Positions 1 through 7,840 of a stretch of DNA of 45,341 bases are shown in pieces (within the stretch, counting starts at the first letter, position 1; every line of letters begins with the position of its first letter). The notes below the pieces were generated by a model. It was not told the origin of the DNA. It saw only the letters and a list, made by a program, of their open reading frames with translations, and did no database searches. Origin of the DNA: Bacteroidales bacterium (lineage in GTDB: Bacteria > Bacteroidota > Bacteroidia > Bacteroidales > WCHB1-69); NCBI GenBank assembly GCA_031286285.1, contig JAITUN010000083.1, positions 1-45,341 on the forward strand. Reading direction: 5' to 3'. A program made the translations under genes and the position numbers.

Positions 1-212
1 CCGCTTGGAGACGTAACAATTGATCCCGCATAACCCGGGTTTTCCGGATTAATATTTTCAAAATCTTCAAATAGGGTACAACTACGGTTGTTGTCTTCTT
101 GAATATTAGTAACGGATGAAGTTTCCTTTATGCCGTCAGAATGAGCAGAATATGCTCCAAAAGAAACAAAAACAAAACTCAGGAATAAAAACAGAGAGTA
201 AAATTTTTTCAT
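1..212 (-). CDS. Exported protein, N-terminal fragment (runs off left edge)
   Basis: This reading frame is missing from the ORF track because its stop lies outside the window. Read on the minus strand from the ATG at 212-210 it stays open to base 1, giving about 70 residues. It begins MKKFYSLFLFLSFVFVSF, a clear signal peptide with a Lys-rich start and hydrophobic core, so the product is exported. After the signal comes a Ser/Thr/Asn-rich stretch and then CTLFEDFENINPENPGY. The FEDFE pattern resembles the start of jelly-roll or MAM-like modules in many Bacteroidota surface proteins, but that is only a resemblance. A TATTTTTG box lies at 307-314 on the same strand. The function and the presence of a T9SS sorting domain cannot be judged without the rest of the gene. 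Confidence 0.75.
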   Translation of the reverse strand, partial: MKKFYSLFLFLSFVFVSFGAYSAHSDGIKETSSVTNIQEDNNRSCTLFEDFENINPENPGYAGSIVTSPS

Positions 213-306
213 ATTAATAATTTTTTTTATAAATGATTGATAATTATATAAATAGTTGATAATATTTCTGCAAAAAAAAGATTTTATTATGTTTTTTAAT
301 TGGGAA

Positions 307-314
307 CAAAAATA
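307..314 (-). promoter_or_regulatory. Candidate -7 box of the left-edge exported protein gene
   Basis: Minus-strand TATTTTTG matches the Bacteroidota TAnnTTTG -7 element. It lies about 95 nt upstream of the ATG at 212, implying a moderately long AT-rich leader. No convincing -33 TTTG was seen. Confidence 0.35.
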
Positions 315-443
315 TAAAAATTGTAATAGGAATTGTTACGTTTAAAAAAAAATGAGTTCGGTGTATTTTGTAATTTGTAATAATAGATCCAAGGTAGCTT
401 ACAAAAAAATATATCGAATTTTCTGAACAAACCAAAAAAAAGA

Positions 444-451
444 TATTTTTG
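444..451 (+). promoter_or_regulatory. Candidate -7 box of the tRNA-Thr-Tyr-Gly operon
   Basis: TATTTTTG followed by CC matches the Bacteroidota TAnnTTTG element, about 43 nt before the first base of tRNA-Thr. It is the only such box between the left-edge gene and the tRNA cluster on this strand. Confidence 0.5.
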
Positions 452-493
452 CCGCCCCAAATGGGAAACGTACTTTGACTTGTTGTAAATTGT

Positions 494-567
494 GCCGGTG
501 TAGCTCAGTTGGCCAGAGCAGCTGATTTGTAATCAGCTGGTCGGCGGTTCGAATCCGTCTACCGGCT
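494..567 (+). tRNA. tRNA-Thr (anticodon TGT)
   Basis: A complete cloverleaf can be folded by eye. The acceptor is GCCGGTG/TACCGGC with one G-T pair, the D arm contains TAGCTCAGTTGG, the anticodon loop is TTTGTAA with TGT at 34-36, and the T arm contains GGTTCGAATCC. CCA is not encoded after the discriminator T. It is the first of three tandem tRNAs. Confidence 0.96.
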
Positions 568-577
568 CAACCATAAA

Positions 578-662
578 GGGAGGATTCCAGAGTGGCTAAA
601 TGGGGCAGACTGTAAATCTGTTGGCGACGCCTTCGGAGGTTCGAATCCTTCTCCTCCCACCA
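578..662 (+). tRNA. tRNA-Tyr (anticodon GTA)
   Basis: The acceptor is GGGAGGA/TCCTCCC and the anticodon stem-loop is CAGACTGTAAATCTG with GTA. A long variable arm follows, as expected for the class II bacterial tRNA-Tyr, then the T arm GGTTCGAATCC. CCA is encoded at 660-662. It lies 10 nt downstream of tRNA-Thr. Confidence 0.96.
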
Positions 663-696
663 AACAATTATCAATTTTTAATTGTTAATTATTCCT

Positions 697-772
697 GCGG
701 AAGTAGCTCATTTGGTAGAGCGAAAGCCTTCCAAGCTTTAGGTGGCGGGTTCGAGCCCCGTCTTCCGCTCCA
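697..772 (+). tRNA. tRNA-Gly (anticodon TCC)
   Basis: The acceptor is GCGGAAG/CTTCCGC, the D arm AGCTCATTTGGTAGAGC, the anticodon stem AAAGC/GCTTT with loop CTTCCAA giving TCC, and the T arm GGGTTCGAGCCCC. CCA is encoded at 770-772. It is the last gene of the cluster, followed at once by a terminator. Confidence 0.96.
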
Positions 773-778
773 AAAAGA

Positions 779-806
779 ACCGTTCAGTCTCTGAGCGGTT
801 TTTTTT
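779..806 (+). terminator. Rho-independent terminator of the tRNA cluster
   Basis: ACCGTTCAG-TCT-CTGAGCGGT forms a 9-bp stem with one G-T pair and a 3-nt loop, followed by a run of eight T. It starts 6 nt after the CCA of tRNA-Gly. Confidence 0.85.
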
Positions 807-871
807 ATCCACAGATTACACAGATTTACACAAATAGTTTTTCTGTGATAATCTATAAAATCTGCGGATAA
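805..871. repeat. Imperfect palindromic repeat, dispersed type (AGATTACACAGATTT family)
   Basis: The element runs from TTATCCACAGATT at the left to AATCTGCGGATAA at the right, so its ends are near-perfect inverted repeats. The interior holds several ACAGATT / AATCT units about 10 nt apart, so it is both internally repetitive and palindromic. Similar sequences of the form ATCCGCAGATTACACAGATT are familiar to me from intergenic regions of many Bacteroidota genomes; that is recall, not a search. It fills the whole gap between the tRNA terminator and the ftsY stop codon, and could add a weak hairpin at the end of ftsY mRNA. Confidence 0.6.
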
Positions 872-875
872 CCCT

Positions 876-1835
876 CTACCAATTTTCCGGAAACAGCGAA
901 TCAATAAACTCTGCACGGTTGAATACCTGGATCTGCTCAATTTTTTCACCCACGCCAATATATTTTACAGGGATGCTGAACTGATCGGAGATGCCTATAA
1001 CTACGCCGCCTTTAGCAGTACCATCCAATTTTGTGATTGCCAATGCGTTTACTTCTGTAGCTGCGGTAAATTGTCGTGCTTGTTCAATCGCATTTTGTCC
1101 AATAGAACCATCTAAAACTAACAAGATTTCGTGGGGAGCGTTGGGGATCTGTTTTTGAATCACATTTTTGATTTTTGTCAATTCTTTCATTAGCGGAATT
1201 TTATTGTGCAAACGACCTGCCGTATCAATAATTACTACATCTGAATTTCTTGAAATAGCGGAAGCGACGGTGTCAAAAGCTACGGCTGCCGGATCTGCGC
1301 CCATTTTTTGAGTGATAATAGGCACGCCGGCTCTCTCAGCCCATATCTCTAACTGGTCAACTGCGGCTGCTCTGAATGTGTCGGCAGCTCCCAACATTAC
1401 ATTATACCCTCTCTGCTTAAACTGATAGGCTAATTTTCCAATAGTCGTAGTTTTGCCAACGCCATTCACCCCAACCACCATAATTATGTAGGGCAGATCA
1501 CTCTTGGGAAGTTCAAAATCTTCCAAATTTGAAACATTATTATCTATTAGCAAATCGATGATCTCTTCCCGAAGAATAGTATTCAACTGACTCGTACTTA
1601 TGTATTTATCTTTTGAAACACGGGTCTCAATACGTTCAATAATTTTTAAAGTAGTTTCAACACCAACATCAGAGGCAATCAATATCTCCTCTAAATTATC
1701 CAACACTTCGTCATCCACCTTTGACTTACCAACAACAGTTTTGGCTAATTTTTGAAAGAAATTCTCTTTCGATTTTTCAAGAACCTGATTCAGTTCCTCT
1801 TTTTTGTCTTTTGAAAAAAATGAAAAAAAACCCAT
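876..1835 (-). CDS. ftsY: Signal recognition particle receptor FtsY
   Basis: FtsY is the membrane-associated SRP receptor GTPase. It docks ribosome-nascent-chain/SRP complexes at SecYEG so that inner-membrane proteins are inserted during translation. The 319-residue product has a very short charged N-terminus in place of the long acidic A domain of E. coli FtsY, then the helical N domain (about 20-100) and the G domain. Visible motifs are the P loop GVNGVGKTT (122-130), DTFRAAA (152-158), DTAGR (204-208) and TKLDGTAKGG (268-277), all diagnostic of the SRP GTPase family. It differs from Ffh by lacking the C-terminal Met-rich M domain. The start at 1835 follows a TATTTTTG box at 1871-1878 on the same strand. 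The gene stands alone, divergent from the small repeat protein. Confidence 0.97.
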   Translation of the reverse strand: MGFFSFFSKDKKEELNQVLEKSKENFFQKLAKTVVGKSKVDDEVLDNLEEILIASDVGVETTLKIIERIETRVSKDKYISTSQLNTILREEIIDLLIDNNVSNLEDFELPKSDLPYIIMVVGVNGVGKTTTIGKLAYQFKQRGYNVMLGAADTFRAAAVDQLEIWAERAGVPIITQKMGADPAAVAFDTVASAISRNSDVVIIDTAGRLHNKIPLMKELTKIKNVIQKQIPNAPHEILLVLDGSIGQNAIEQARQFTAATEVNALAITKLDGTAKGGVVIGISDQFSIPVKYIGVGEKIEQIQVFNRAEFIDSLFPENW

Positions 1836-1870
1836 AGATAAAATTTATTACTTAATAAAAAAAATGTTTG

Positions 1871-1878
1871 CAAAAATA
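1871..1878 (-). promoter_or_regulatory. Candidate -7 box for ftsY
   Basis: Minus-strand TATTTTTGC fits the TAnnTTTG consensus and lies about 35 nt upstream of the ftsY ATG. It sits back to back with a plus-strand TATTTTCG at 1900-1907, so this short gap carries divergent promoters. Confidence 0.5.
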
Positions 1879-1899
1879 TGGTTTTTTGTTTTGATTTGC

Positions 1900-1907
1900 T
1901 ATTTTCG
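1900..1907 (+). promoter_or_regulatory. Candidate -7 box for the small helical-repeat protein gene
   Basis: TATTTTCG is a one-base variant of TATTTTTG, 21 nt before the ATG at 1929. It decides the start: the longer ORF-track start at 1878 would lie upstream of this promoter. Confidence 0.4.
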
Positions 1908-1928
1908 CGAAAGATAAAAAAAAGAAAA

Positions 1929-2348
1929 ATGGCACACTGCTTCCTTGATTATGACCCCAAAATATTGATGGCTTTAAACGAGAGTTTGAAAGGCGACACT
2001 AAATTTACCGATTTCCTGTTTCACAACGGCTATCCTGAGTTGGCCGCATTTTCTGCTGCAGTCCATTCAAATACAGAAGCGTTGAACTGGCTTTTAAAAA
2101 GCAATTCCCCTGAGTTTGGAGTATTAAGCAATGCCATTGATGGTGAAGAAAACGCAATAAAATGGCTGATTGATAACGAATTTCACTTCTTGTCCATTTT
2201 TGCCGCTGCATGCAGAAAAGAGGATAAAGCGATTCGCTGGCTTGCAGACAACAAATTAGATATTTTTCTGATGATGATTCGAACAATTCATAATGAGTTG
2301 CTGCATCAAGCATGGGATTCTTCTGATGTGCATCGGAGAAGAGGTTAA
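1929..2348 (+). CDS. Small helical-repeat protein of unknown function
   Basis: I do not recognise a named family. The 139-residue product (start moved to 1929 from 1878) contains three consecutive units of about 24-26 residues: AAFSAAVHSNTEALNWLLKSN, GVLSNAIDGEENAIKWLIDNE and IFAAACRKEDKAIRWLADNK. Each has the pattern small-hydrophobic helix, charged turn, A-(I/L)-x-WL, then an acidic/Asn cap. This suggests stacked helical hairpins, loosely like ankyrin-type repeats. There is no signal peptide or membrane segment, so it is probably cytoplasmic. The last residues, SSDVHRRRG, depart from the repeat style, so a frameshift near the 3' end is possible but cannot be shown. It is monocistronic and divergent from ftsY. 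Confidence 0.6.
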   Translation: MAHCFLDYDPKILMALNESLKGDTKFTDFLFHNGYPELAAFSAAVHSNTEALNWLLKSNSPEFGVLSNAIDGEENAIKWLIDNEFHFLSIFAAACRKEDKAIRWLADNKLDIFLMMIRTIHNELLHQAWDSSDVHRRRG

Positions 2349-2479
2349 CCATTGTTTTTGTCTGTTAGTATCGTACATTCCTCATGATAAATAAGGAAAA
2401 TTTAATACCTCTTTAAGTGATAGGATAAAGTAGGAAATTAACTATTTTTACTAAATAATTTTCGGAATAATAATTTTAC

Positions 2480-2487
2480 TAATTTTG
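2480..2487 (+). promoter_or_regulatory. Candidate -7 box for the Yip1-like gene
   Basis: TAATTTTG fits TAnnTTTG exactly and is followed by CATCC. It lies about 77 nt before the ATG at 2564. Confidence 0.45.
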
Positions 2488-2563
2488 CATCCTCAAAATG
2501 GGAAAAAATATTTTAACCAAAATCAATAATTATCATCACTTATATTAATTAATTTTTATTTCT

Positions 2564-3184
2564 ATGGAACAGATAGACAAAAACCAAAATGACTTAGGCA
2601 CATTTTTTAAAGAAGATTTATTTAAAATTTTTTTAGGAATCTTCAAAAATCCAGTTAATGGATTGGCAGATTATTATCAAGGAAAAACAAAAAAAGGGTA
2701 TTTAGGTTCTCTTTTCTTAATAGTTGCTGCAGTAACTTTATTTACTTTTATTCCATTAATTGTTGGAGACTTTTACAAACATTATATTCCAATTGCTTTC
2801 AAAATAGGACTTGCGCCTATTTTTATAGTGGGCTTTATAGCACTTTTCACTTTTTTGATCAAATCGTTTCTTTCAAAAGCAGATTTTTTGAAAGAATTTG
2901 AGATGGCTTCTTCTCATGCAATAATATTGTCAATATTGATACTGTCCGTTTCGTTTTTGAGTGTTATTTCAAGTGAATTTGATTTCTGGTCGTTTAACCA
3001 ATTGAGTTTTATTAGCGTAATCTACTTATTATTTATTTTTTATATTTTGCTTTTGATGATTAGCATTGTTAAGCAAACGTTATCTTTAGATATTAAAAAC
3101 CCAATGTTAATTTGGTATCTTTCTCCTATTACTGTATTGTTGTCGATCTATTTGTCCGTATTAGTTATAAAGGCTTTAATGTAA
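2564..3184 (+). CDS. Yip1-family-like integral membrane protein
   Basis: The 206-residue product has a short soluble N-terminus of about 45 residues followed by five or six hydrophobic segments: near 47-66 (GSLFLIVAAVTLFTFIPLIV), 77-98, 115-135, 145-168 and 182-204. The phrase FKNPVNGLADYYQGKTKKGYLGSL at the entry to the first membrane segment resembles the start of the Yip1/YIP1-like domain common in uncharacterised Bacteroidota membrane proteins. No catalytic or binding motif is visible, so no function is assigned. It is a single gene whose 3' end converges on the permease gene with an 18-nt gap and no obvious terminator hairpin. Confidence 0.6.
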   Translation: MEQIDKNQNDLGTFFKEDLFKIFLGIFKNPVNGLADYYQGKTKKGYLGSLFLIVAAVTLFTFIPLIVGDFYKHYIPIAFKIGLAPIFIVGFIALFTFLIKSFLSKADFLKEFEMASSHAIILSILILSVSFLSVISSEFDFWSFNQLSFISVIYLLFIFYILLLMISIVKQTLSLDIKNPMLIWYLSPITVLLSIYLSVLVIKALM

Positions 3185-3202
3185 GATTAAGTACCTCAAT
3201 TT

Positions 3203-5515
3203 TCACTTTTTAATACTTGTTACAGGATTAGCATTTGCCGCTTTCACACATTCATGAAAAACAATCAAAAATGCGATGAGTAGCGCTGTTAATCCGCCTG
3301 CAAGGAAAATCCAAATATTCAATGAAATGCGGAGCGGGTAATCTTTGAGCCAGCCGGTCATGAAATAATAGATGATAGGGATAGCAATGAAAAAAGCAAG
3401 AACTACCAATGTTAAATAGCCTCTTAATAGTTTTACATTGATCTGTTTATTGCTTGATCCGAACACTTTACGAATGGCAATCTCTTTTTTTCTTTGGCGA
3501 ATAAAATAGATTGCCATGGCATACAAGCCGAGCGAGGAGATGATTACCGCCATAATGGTAAAAACCGTTAATATGGTGGAGGTGTTTCTTTCACTTTCAC
3601 ACATCCCTTTTAGAATATCTTCAATATATTCTCCTTCAAACACCTCTCCTTCAGAAACTTTTTCATAAACAGCTTTTACATCACTCATCGCCTGCACAGG
3701 GTCTCCTTTAATTTTAACCAAGAATGACCATACCCACGAGTTATCGTCATTAAAATTACTATAATAGAGCATTGTTGGACCTATTTTTTCGGAAAAACCT
3801 CTGTATTTGAAATCTTTAATTATGCCTGAAATATTTCTTCTATTATTCCAAAAGTCAACACCCAGCGTATCATAAGGCAGTTCCAATTCTTTCATGGCAG
3901 TTTCGTTCAACCAAACTCCCCAGCCTGAAACTTGATTATCTTGGATCACTTTAAAACCCATCATTTTAAAATAGGCAGAATCGCCTGCAAAAACTTGAAA
4001 ACTAAGCGTTTTATCATTATATTTTCCGGTATTGTTGTTACCGCCATCTACAGGGTACCCTTGGCAAAACGCTACATCTTCCACATTAGCAAGATTCAAC
4101 AATTCATTCTTGAAAGTTCTGGCTTGCGGCATATCAAAAACATTATTATCTATGTTGATAATGTTTTCGGTATTGTACCCTAAATCGGCTTTTAGCAGAT
4201 AGCGTATTTGAAGAAACATGATTAAAGTACAAGTAATTAGTGCAATGGTAATTATGTTTTGCGTAGTAATAAAAACTTTACTGAATACCATTTTCGTTTT
4301 TTGCACAAAAGCACCTTTCACTACTTCAATCGGTTTGAATTTAGAGATAATTAAAGCAGGAATTAACCCCGAAATAATACCAATTGAAACTACTACTAAA
4401 ACACTGATTATTAAAAAACTGTATGTTAAATTTTCTGAGAATAAGAGATCGGTATTCAGCAAGTTTCCGGCTGGCTTTTCGAGCAGGCGGGCAAAAAAAA
4501 GCGCAAATAGATAGGCTATAAAGGTAACGATGACCGATTCGGAGATTAGTTTTGAAAATATGGAAAATCGCGATGCGCCGAGCAATCTCCGCGACGCCAT
4601 CTCTTTTGCCCTAAAACTTGATTGTGCCACAGTTAAATTTATGTAGTTGAAGATAGCAAATATCAAAATCAAAATACTTACCGATATGAGAATCTGTACC
4701 AATGTTTTATTTCCTTCATTAAAATTGCAGAACTTCATCGTAATATCCGAAAAATAAACATCTCGTAAAGGAGTAAGCGTTACTTGTGTCCAATGTCCTA
4801 TTTTGTATGGCCAATAAAATTCAGTAAAAAAAGTAGTCATATCAGGTATTTGAGTGGAAATATCAGCATTCTCTTTACATAAAATAAACATGATACTGCT
4901 GCCGGCATTTCCCAATTCGGGATCTGCCATACTTGGATTAAAATAGGCAATCTGCTCCATTCTAAGTAACACTTCGCTATTTGGGAAAATTGACCTCTCA
5001 ATATTCTTTAATACTCCGGTAACCTGCACTTCCAAACCGTTTAGATTTATTGATTTGCCCATTGGGTCTTGATCACCGAAAGCGGTATTTGCAAATTTTT
5101 CCGAAATCAAAGCGCTGTTCATCGCTGCGAGCGATGTTTGCTTGTCGCCGAGTATCAGTTCAAAATCAAACAGTTCAAAAAAAGTGGTGTCTGCAAAACT
5201 GATATTTACATTAAACTTATTTTCTCCGATTTCAGCAGGACCTGATTGATTGGCAGTGCAAACGCAAATTTTTTCAATTTCAGGGTATCTGTCTATAAGA
5301 TGGTCTGCTAATTTGTATGCACATCCGTGATAATTTTCATTTCCAAGCACATAAATTCTATTAGCTTTGGAATGATAATTATCTGTCGACAATTCGTTTT
5401 TTGTATAATTGGCAATAATGATAATGAAAATCAGGGAGACGATGAGTCCGAAAAGGCAGATGAAACTGTAGGTTTTATTTCGGCTCCAAAAAACTAAGGA
5501 TGATTTTAGGGACAT
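3203..5515 (-). CDS. FtsX/MacB-type ABC transporter permease
   Basis: The 770-residue product has the standard layout of Bacteroidota two-module permeases. There is an N-terminal membrane helix (about 16-38), a large periplasmic MacB_PCD-type domain (about 50-265), three helices of a first FtsX module (about 270-400), then a second helix, second periplasmic domain (about 435-640) and a final three-helix FtsX module. The motif RQRKKEIAIRKVFGSSNKQI in the last module is the typical FtsX coupling segment that contacts the ATPase. In this family the permease works with a separate ATP-binding subunit, often exporting lipids, peptides or antimicrobials. No ATPase gene is next to it, so partner and substrate are unknown. 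It follows the M13 peptidase gene by 44 nt on the same strand and may be cotranscribed with it. Confidence 0.88.
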   Translation of the reverse strand: MSLKSSLVFWSRNKTYSFICLFGLIVSLIFIIIIANYTKNELSTDNYHSKANRIYVLGNENYHGCAYKLADHLIDRYPEIEKICVCTANQSGPAEIGENKFNVNISFADTTFFELFDFELILGDKQTSLAAMNSALISEKFANTAFGDQDPMGKSINLNGLEVQVTGVLKNIERSIFPNSEVLLRMEQIAYFNPSMADPELGNAGSSIMFILCKENADISTQIPDMTTFFTEFYWPYKIGHWTQVTLTPLRDVYFSDITMKFCNFNEGNKTLVQILISVSILILIFAIFNYINLTVAQSSFRAKEMASRRLLGASRFSIFSKLISESVIVTFIAYLFALFFARLLEKPAGNLLNTDLLFSENLTYSFLIISVLVVVSIGIISGLIPALIISKFKPIEVVKGAFVQKTKMVFSKVFITTQNIITIALITCTLIMFLQIRYLLKADLGYNTENIINIDNNVFDMPQARTFKNELLNLANVEDVAFCQGYPVDGGNNNTGKYNDKTLSFQVFAGDSAYFKMMGFKVIQDNQVSGWGVWLNETAMKELELPYDTLGVDFWNNRRNISGIIKDFKYRGFSEKIGPTMLYYSNFNDDNSWVWSFLVKIKGDPVQAMSDVKAVYEKVSEGEVFEGEYIEDILKGMCESERNTSTILTVFTIMAVIISSLGLYAMAIYFIRQRKKEIAIRKVFGSSNKQINVKLLRGYLTLVVLAFFIAIPIIYYFMTGWLKDYPLRISLNIWIFLAGGLTALLIAFLIVFHECVKAANANPVTSIKK

Positions 5516-5559
5516 GGGGTTTAGTGGTTAATATATTACAATATCTTATCACTGCCAAT

Positions 5560-7605
5560 CTACCAAATCTGCGCACGTTTTTCTGGAGCTAACCACATTG
5601 GATCTCCCTCTTTTACATTAAAAGCATCAATAAAGTTTTCACAATGCGGGAGGATTCCGTTTACGCGCCACTTTCCGAGCGAATGAGGATCATCTTTTGT
5701 TCTGAGTACAATCTCTTCATCGCGAATGTTTCCAGCCCAAACATTCGCGTATGCTATAAAAAAGCGTTGTTCGGGATTAAATCCATCCATTATGTCTTGA
5801 ATTTTTCCTTCAGCTTTTGCTTTTTGGAGTGCATCATACGAGATGTTTATTCCTCCATTGTCGGCAATATTTTCTCCTAAAGTAAATTCTCCATTAGCAA
5901 ACAAATTGGGAAGTACTTCAATTTTGTTGTAATGTTCTACTAATTTTGTTGAGCGCTCCTCAAAATTTATTGTATCTTCATCAGTCCACCAGTTGCAAAG
6001 ATTTCCAGTTTTATCGAATTTTCTTCCCTGATCATCAAATCCATGTGTCATTTCGTGTCCAATAACTACTCCGATAGCTCCGTAATTCACGGCATCGTCT
6101 GCTTTTAAGTTAAAAAATGGTGGTTGTAAAATACCGGCCGGGAAGCAAATTTCGTTGGTAGAAGGGTTATAATAAGCATTCACAGTTTGCGGCGTCATTA
6201 GCCATATGGTTTGGTCAACAGGCTTTCCGATTTTACCTAATTGGTATTCAATTTCAAAACGCGAGGCACGCACTACATTTTCATAATAACTTAAAGAAGC
6301 GTCAATTTCCAAATCAGAGTACTCTCTCCATTTATCAGGATACCCAATTTTAACAATCATGGCATTCAGTTTGTCAATCGCTTTTTCTTTTGTTTCATTC
6401 GACATCCATGTTAATTTATCAATTCTATCAGCCATAGCCAACCGAAGATTTTTAACCAAATGCAACATCCGTTCTTTGGCATCTGCGGGAAAATATTTCT
6501 CCACATACATTTGTCCAACTGCTTCACCGAGCGAGCCATCTACTACACTCACTACACGTTTCCAGCGGGGTTGGTTTTCTGTTTTCCCAGATAGTATTTT
6601 GCCGTAAAAATCAAAATCTGCACTCACAAACTCATCACTTAAAAAAGAAGCTGCACGATTTATAATTGTCCATGCTAAATAAGCTTTTATCGTCTCTAAA
6701 TTGGTAGAAATGAGAATATCGTTTAATCCTTTCAAATAATCGGGTTGTTCTACATTTACTTTTTTCAAATTAGATAAATGTAATTGTGAAAAATAATTTT
6801 CTATAGAAAAATCCGGGATTATTTTTTGAAGTTCAACTACTGTTTTTGGGTTATAAGTTATAAATGGGTCGCGCATCTCTTCTTTAGTCATAAATATTTT
6901 TGCCATCTCAGTCTCTAGATTTAACACATTTTGAGCCAACTGTTTCTCATTGCCTTTCATTCCTGCCATTTCAGAATATTCTGAAAGAGAAAACAACTTT
7001 TCCATTAAGACAGAATAAGCATCACGGATAGACTGAGAAGATTCTTCCAAATAATAATCCCTGTTTCCAATTCCTAACCCTGTTTGCTCAATCCACGCTA
7101 TATTTATACTGCTATTTTTTGGGTCAGCTTCCCCGAAAGTATAAAAAAATGGATAAACGCCTTTTAATCCCATTTCTGCCATAATTTCTGGAAGTTGTTC
7201 TATTGAAGTCATCTCTACAATTGTTTTCAGTTCTGCTTGAAGAGGTTTTGCTTTCTGACTTTCAATAGTTTCAATATCCATCCCCAAATTGTAGAGATCT
7301 CCAATTTTTTGTTTTATCGAATTTTTTTCATGTTTTTCTGCAGAAATAGCAGAAATTAATTCTTTAAGTTGTTCTACGTTGTTTTCTGCTAATTTGTCGA
7401 AACTTCCAAAGCGTGAATGTTCTCCTAAAAGAGGATTATTATCTATCCAGCCGCCACAAGCGTACCGATAAAAATCTACAACAGGGCTAACTGTTGTGTC
7501 TAAGTTAGAATAATCAATTCCTGAAGTCAATTCTGTTTTTTTTAAAGAACAGGAGGTTGTGGTAATAATAAGTGCTACAAGCACCCAAAAAAGACGATTT
7601 TTCAT
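5560..7605 (-). CDS. pepO: M13-family zinc metallopeptidase, lipoprotein (PepO-like)
   Basis: This is a neprilysin/endothelin-converting-enzyme-type endopeptidase that cleaves short peptides. The 681-residue length is normal for the family. The N-terminus is hydrophobic and ends in a lipobox-like TTTSC with Cys19, so the enzyme is probably a lipoprotein facing the periplasm or cell exterior. The helical M13 N domain spans roughly 40-430 (FYRYACGGWIDNN near its start). The catalytic M13 domain holds NAYYNPSTNEICFPAGIL, the zinc motif HEMTH (517-521), the third ligand in ENIAD (578-582), and the closing NVKEGDPMWLAPEKRAQIW. Many family members end in a Cys-x-x-Trp; here the Cys is Ala. It precedes the permease gene by 44 nt. 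Confidence 0.93.
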   Translation of the reverse strand: MKNRLFWVLVALIITTTSCSLKKTELTSGIDYSNLDTTVSPVVDFYRYACGGWIDNNPLLGEHSRFGSFDKLAENNVEQLKELISAISAEKHEKNSIKQKIGDLYNLGMDIETIESQKAKPLQAELKTIVEMTSIEQLPEIMAEMGLKGVYPFFYTFGEADPKNSSINIAWIEQTGLGIGNRDYYLEESSQSIRDAYSVLMEKLFSLSEYSEMAGMKGNEKQLAQNVLNLETEMAKIFMTKEEMRDPFITYNPKTVVELQKIIPDFSIENYFSQLHLSNLKKVNVEQPDYLKGLNDILISTNLETIKAYLAWTIINRAASFLSDEFVSADFDFYGKILSGKTENQPRWKRVVSVVDGSLGEAVGQMYVEKYFPADAKERMLHLVKNLRLAMADRIDKLTWMSNETKEKAIDKLNAMIVKIGYPDKWREYSDLEIDASLSYYENVVRASRFEIEYQLGKIGKPVDQTIWLMTPQTVNAYYNPSTNEICFPAGILQPPFFNLKADDAVNYGAIGVVIGHEMTHGFDDQGRKFDKTGNLCNWWTDEDTINFEERSTKLVEHYNKIEVLPNLFANGEFTLGENIADNGGINISYDALQKAKAEGKIQDIMDGFNPEQRFFIAYANVWAGNIRDEEIVLRTKDDPHSLGKWRVNGILPHCENFIDAFNVKEGDPMWLAPEKRAQIW

Positions 7606-7805
7606 ACGTATAAGTATTTTAATATTAATAGATTAGAATGATGCAACTGTTATAAATTAATAGATGCGAATATATTTAAATTAACGGGATTATACCCTAT
7701 GTTATTATAAATTCCTAATTCGCCCGTTAGCAGCATCTATGTTATCTATGAAAATTGTATCTATATCCAATTAGGCGAATATAGAAAATAAGTAATCATT
7801 TTTTT

Positions 7806-7813
7806 TATTTTTG
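7806..7813 (+). promoter_or_regulatory. Candidate -7 box for dsbD; rules out the TTG start
   Basis: TATTTTTG followed by CGCCCC fits the TAnnTTTG -7 element. The TTG used as the start in the ORF track (7811) is the last three bases of this box, so it should not be transcribed. The ATG at 7841 lies 27 nt downstream. Confidence 0.6.
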
Positions 7814-7840
7814 CGCCCCTATTTGAAATTATTCTTAATT

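Noticed and set aside
244-435. 63-aa minus ORF upstream of the left-edge gene
   Set aside because: Low-complexity Ile/Phe/Lys translation of AT-rich intergenic DNA that contains a promoter box.
600-958. ORFs across the tRNA cluster (600-794 plus, 689-958 minus)
   Set aside because: They translate tRNA genes, the terminator and the palindromic repeat; artefacts.
1878-1928. Upstream start of the small repeat protein given by the ORF track (MVFCFDLLFS...)
   Set aside because: It would begin upstream of the likely -7 box at 1900 and adds residues unlike the repeat protein; ATG at 1929 preferred.
2005-2352. 115-aa minus ORF opposite the small repeat protein
   Set aside because: No promoter or family resemblance, whereas the plus frame shows regular protein repeats.
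7712-7786. Possible stem CCTAATTCGCC ... AATTAGGCGAAT upstream of dsbD
   Set aside because: Two overlapping 7-bp pairings with a loop of about 50 nt in AT-rich DNA; no aptamer-like features and it lies upstream of the likely promoter.
7811-7840. TTG start of the DsbD ORF in the track
   Set aside because: The TTG is part of the promoter box TATTTTTG and the signal peptide starts at the ATG at 7841.
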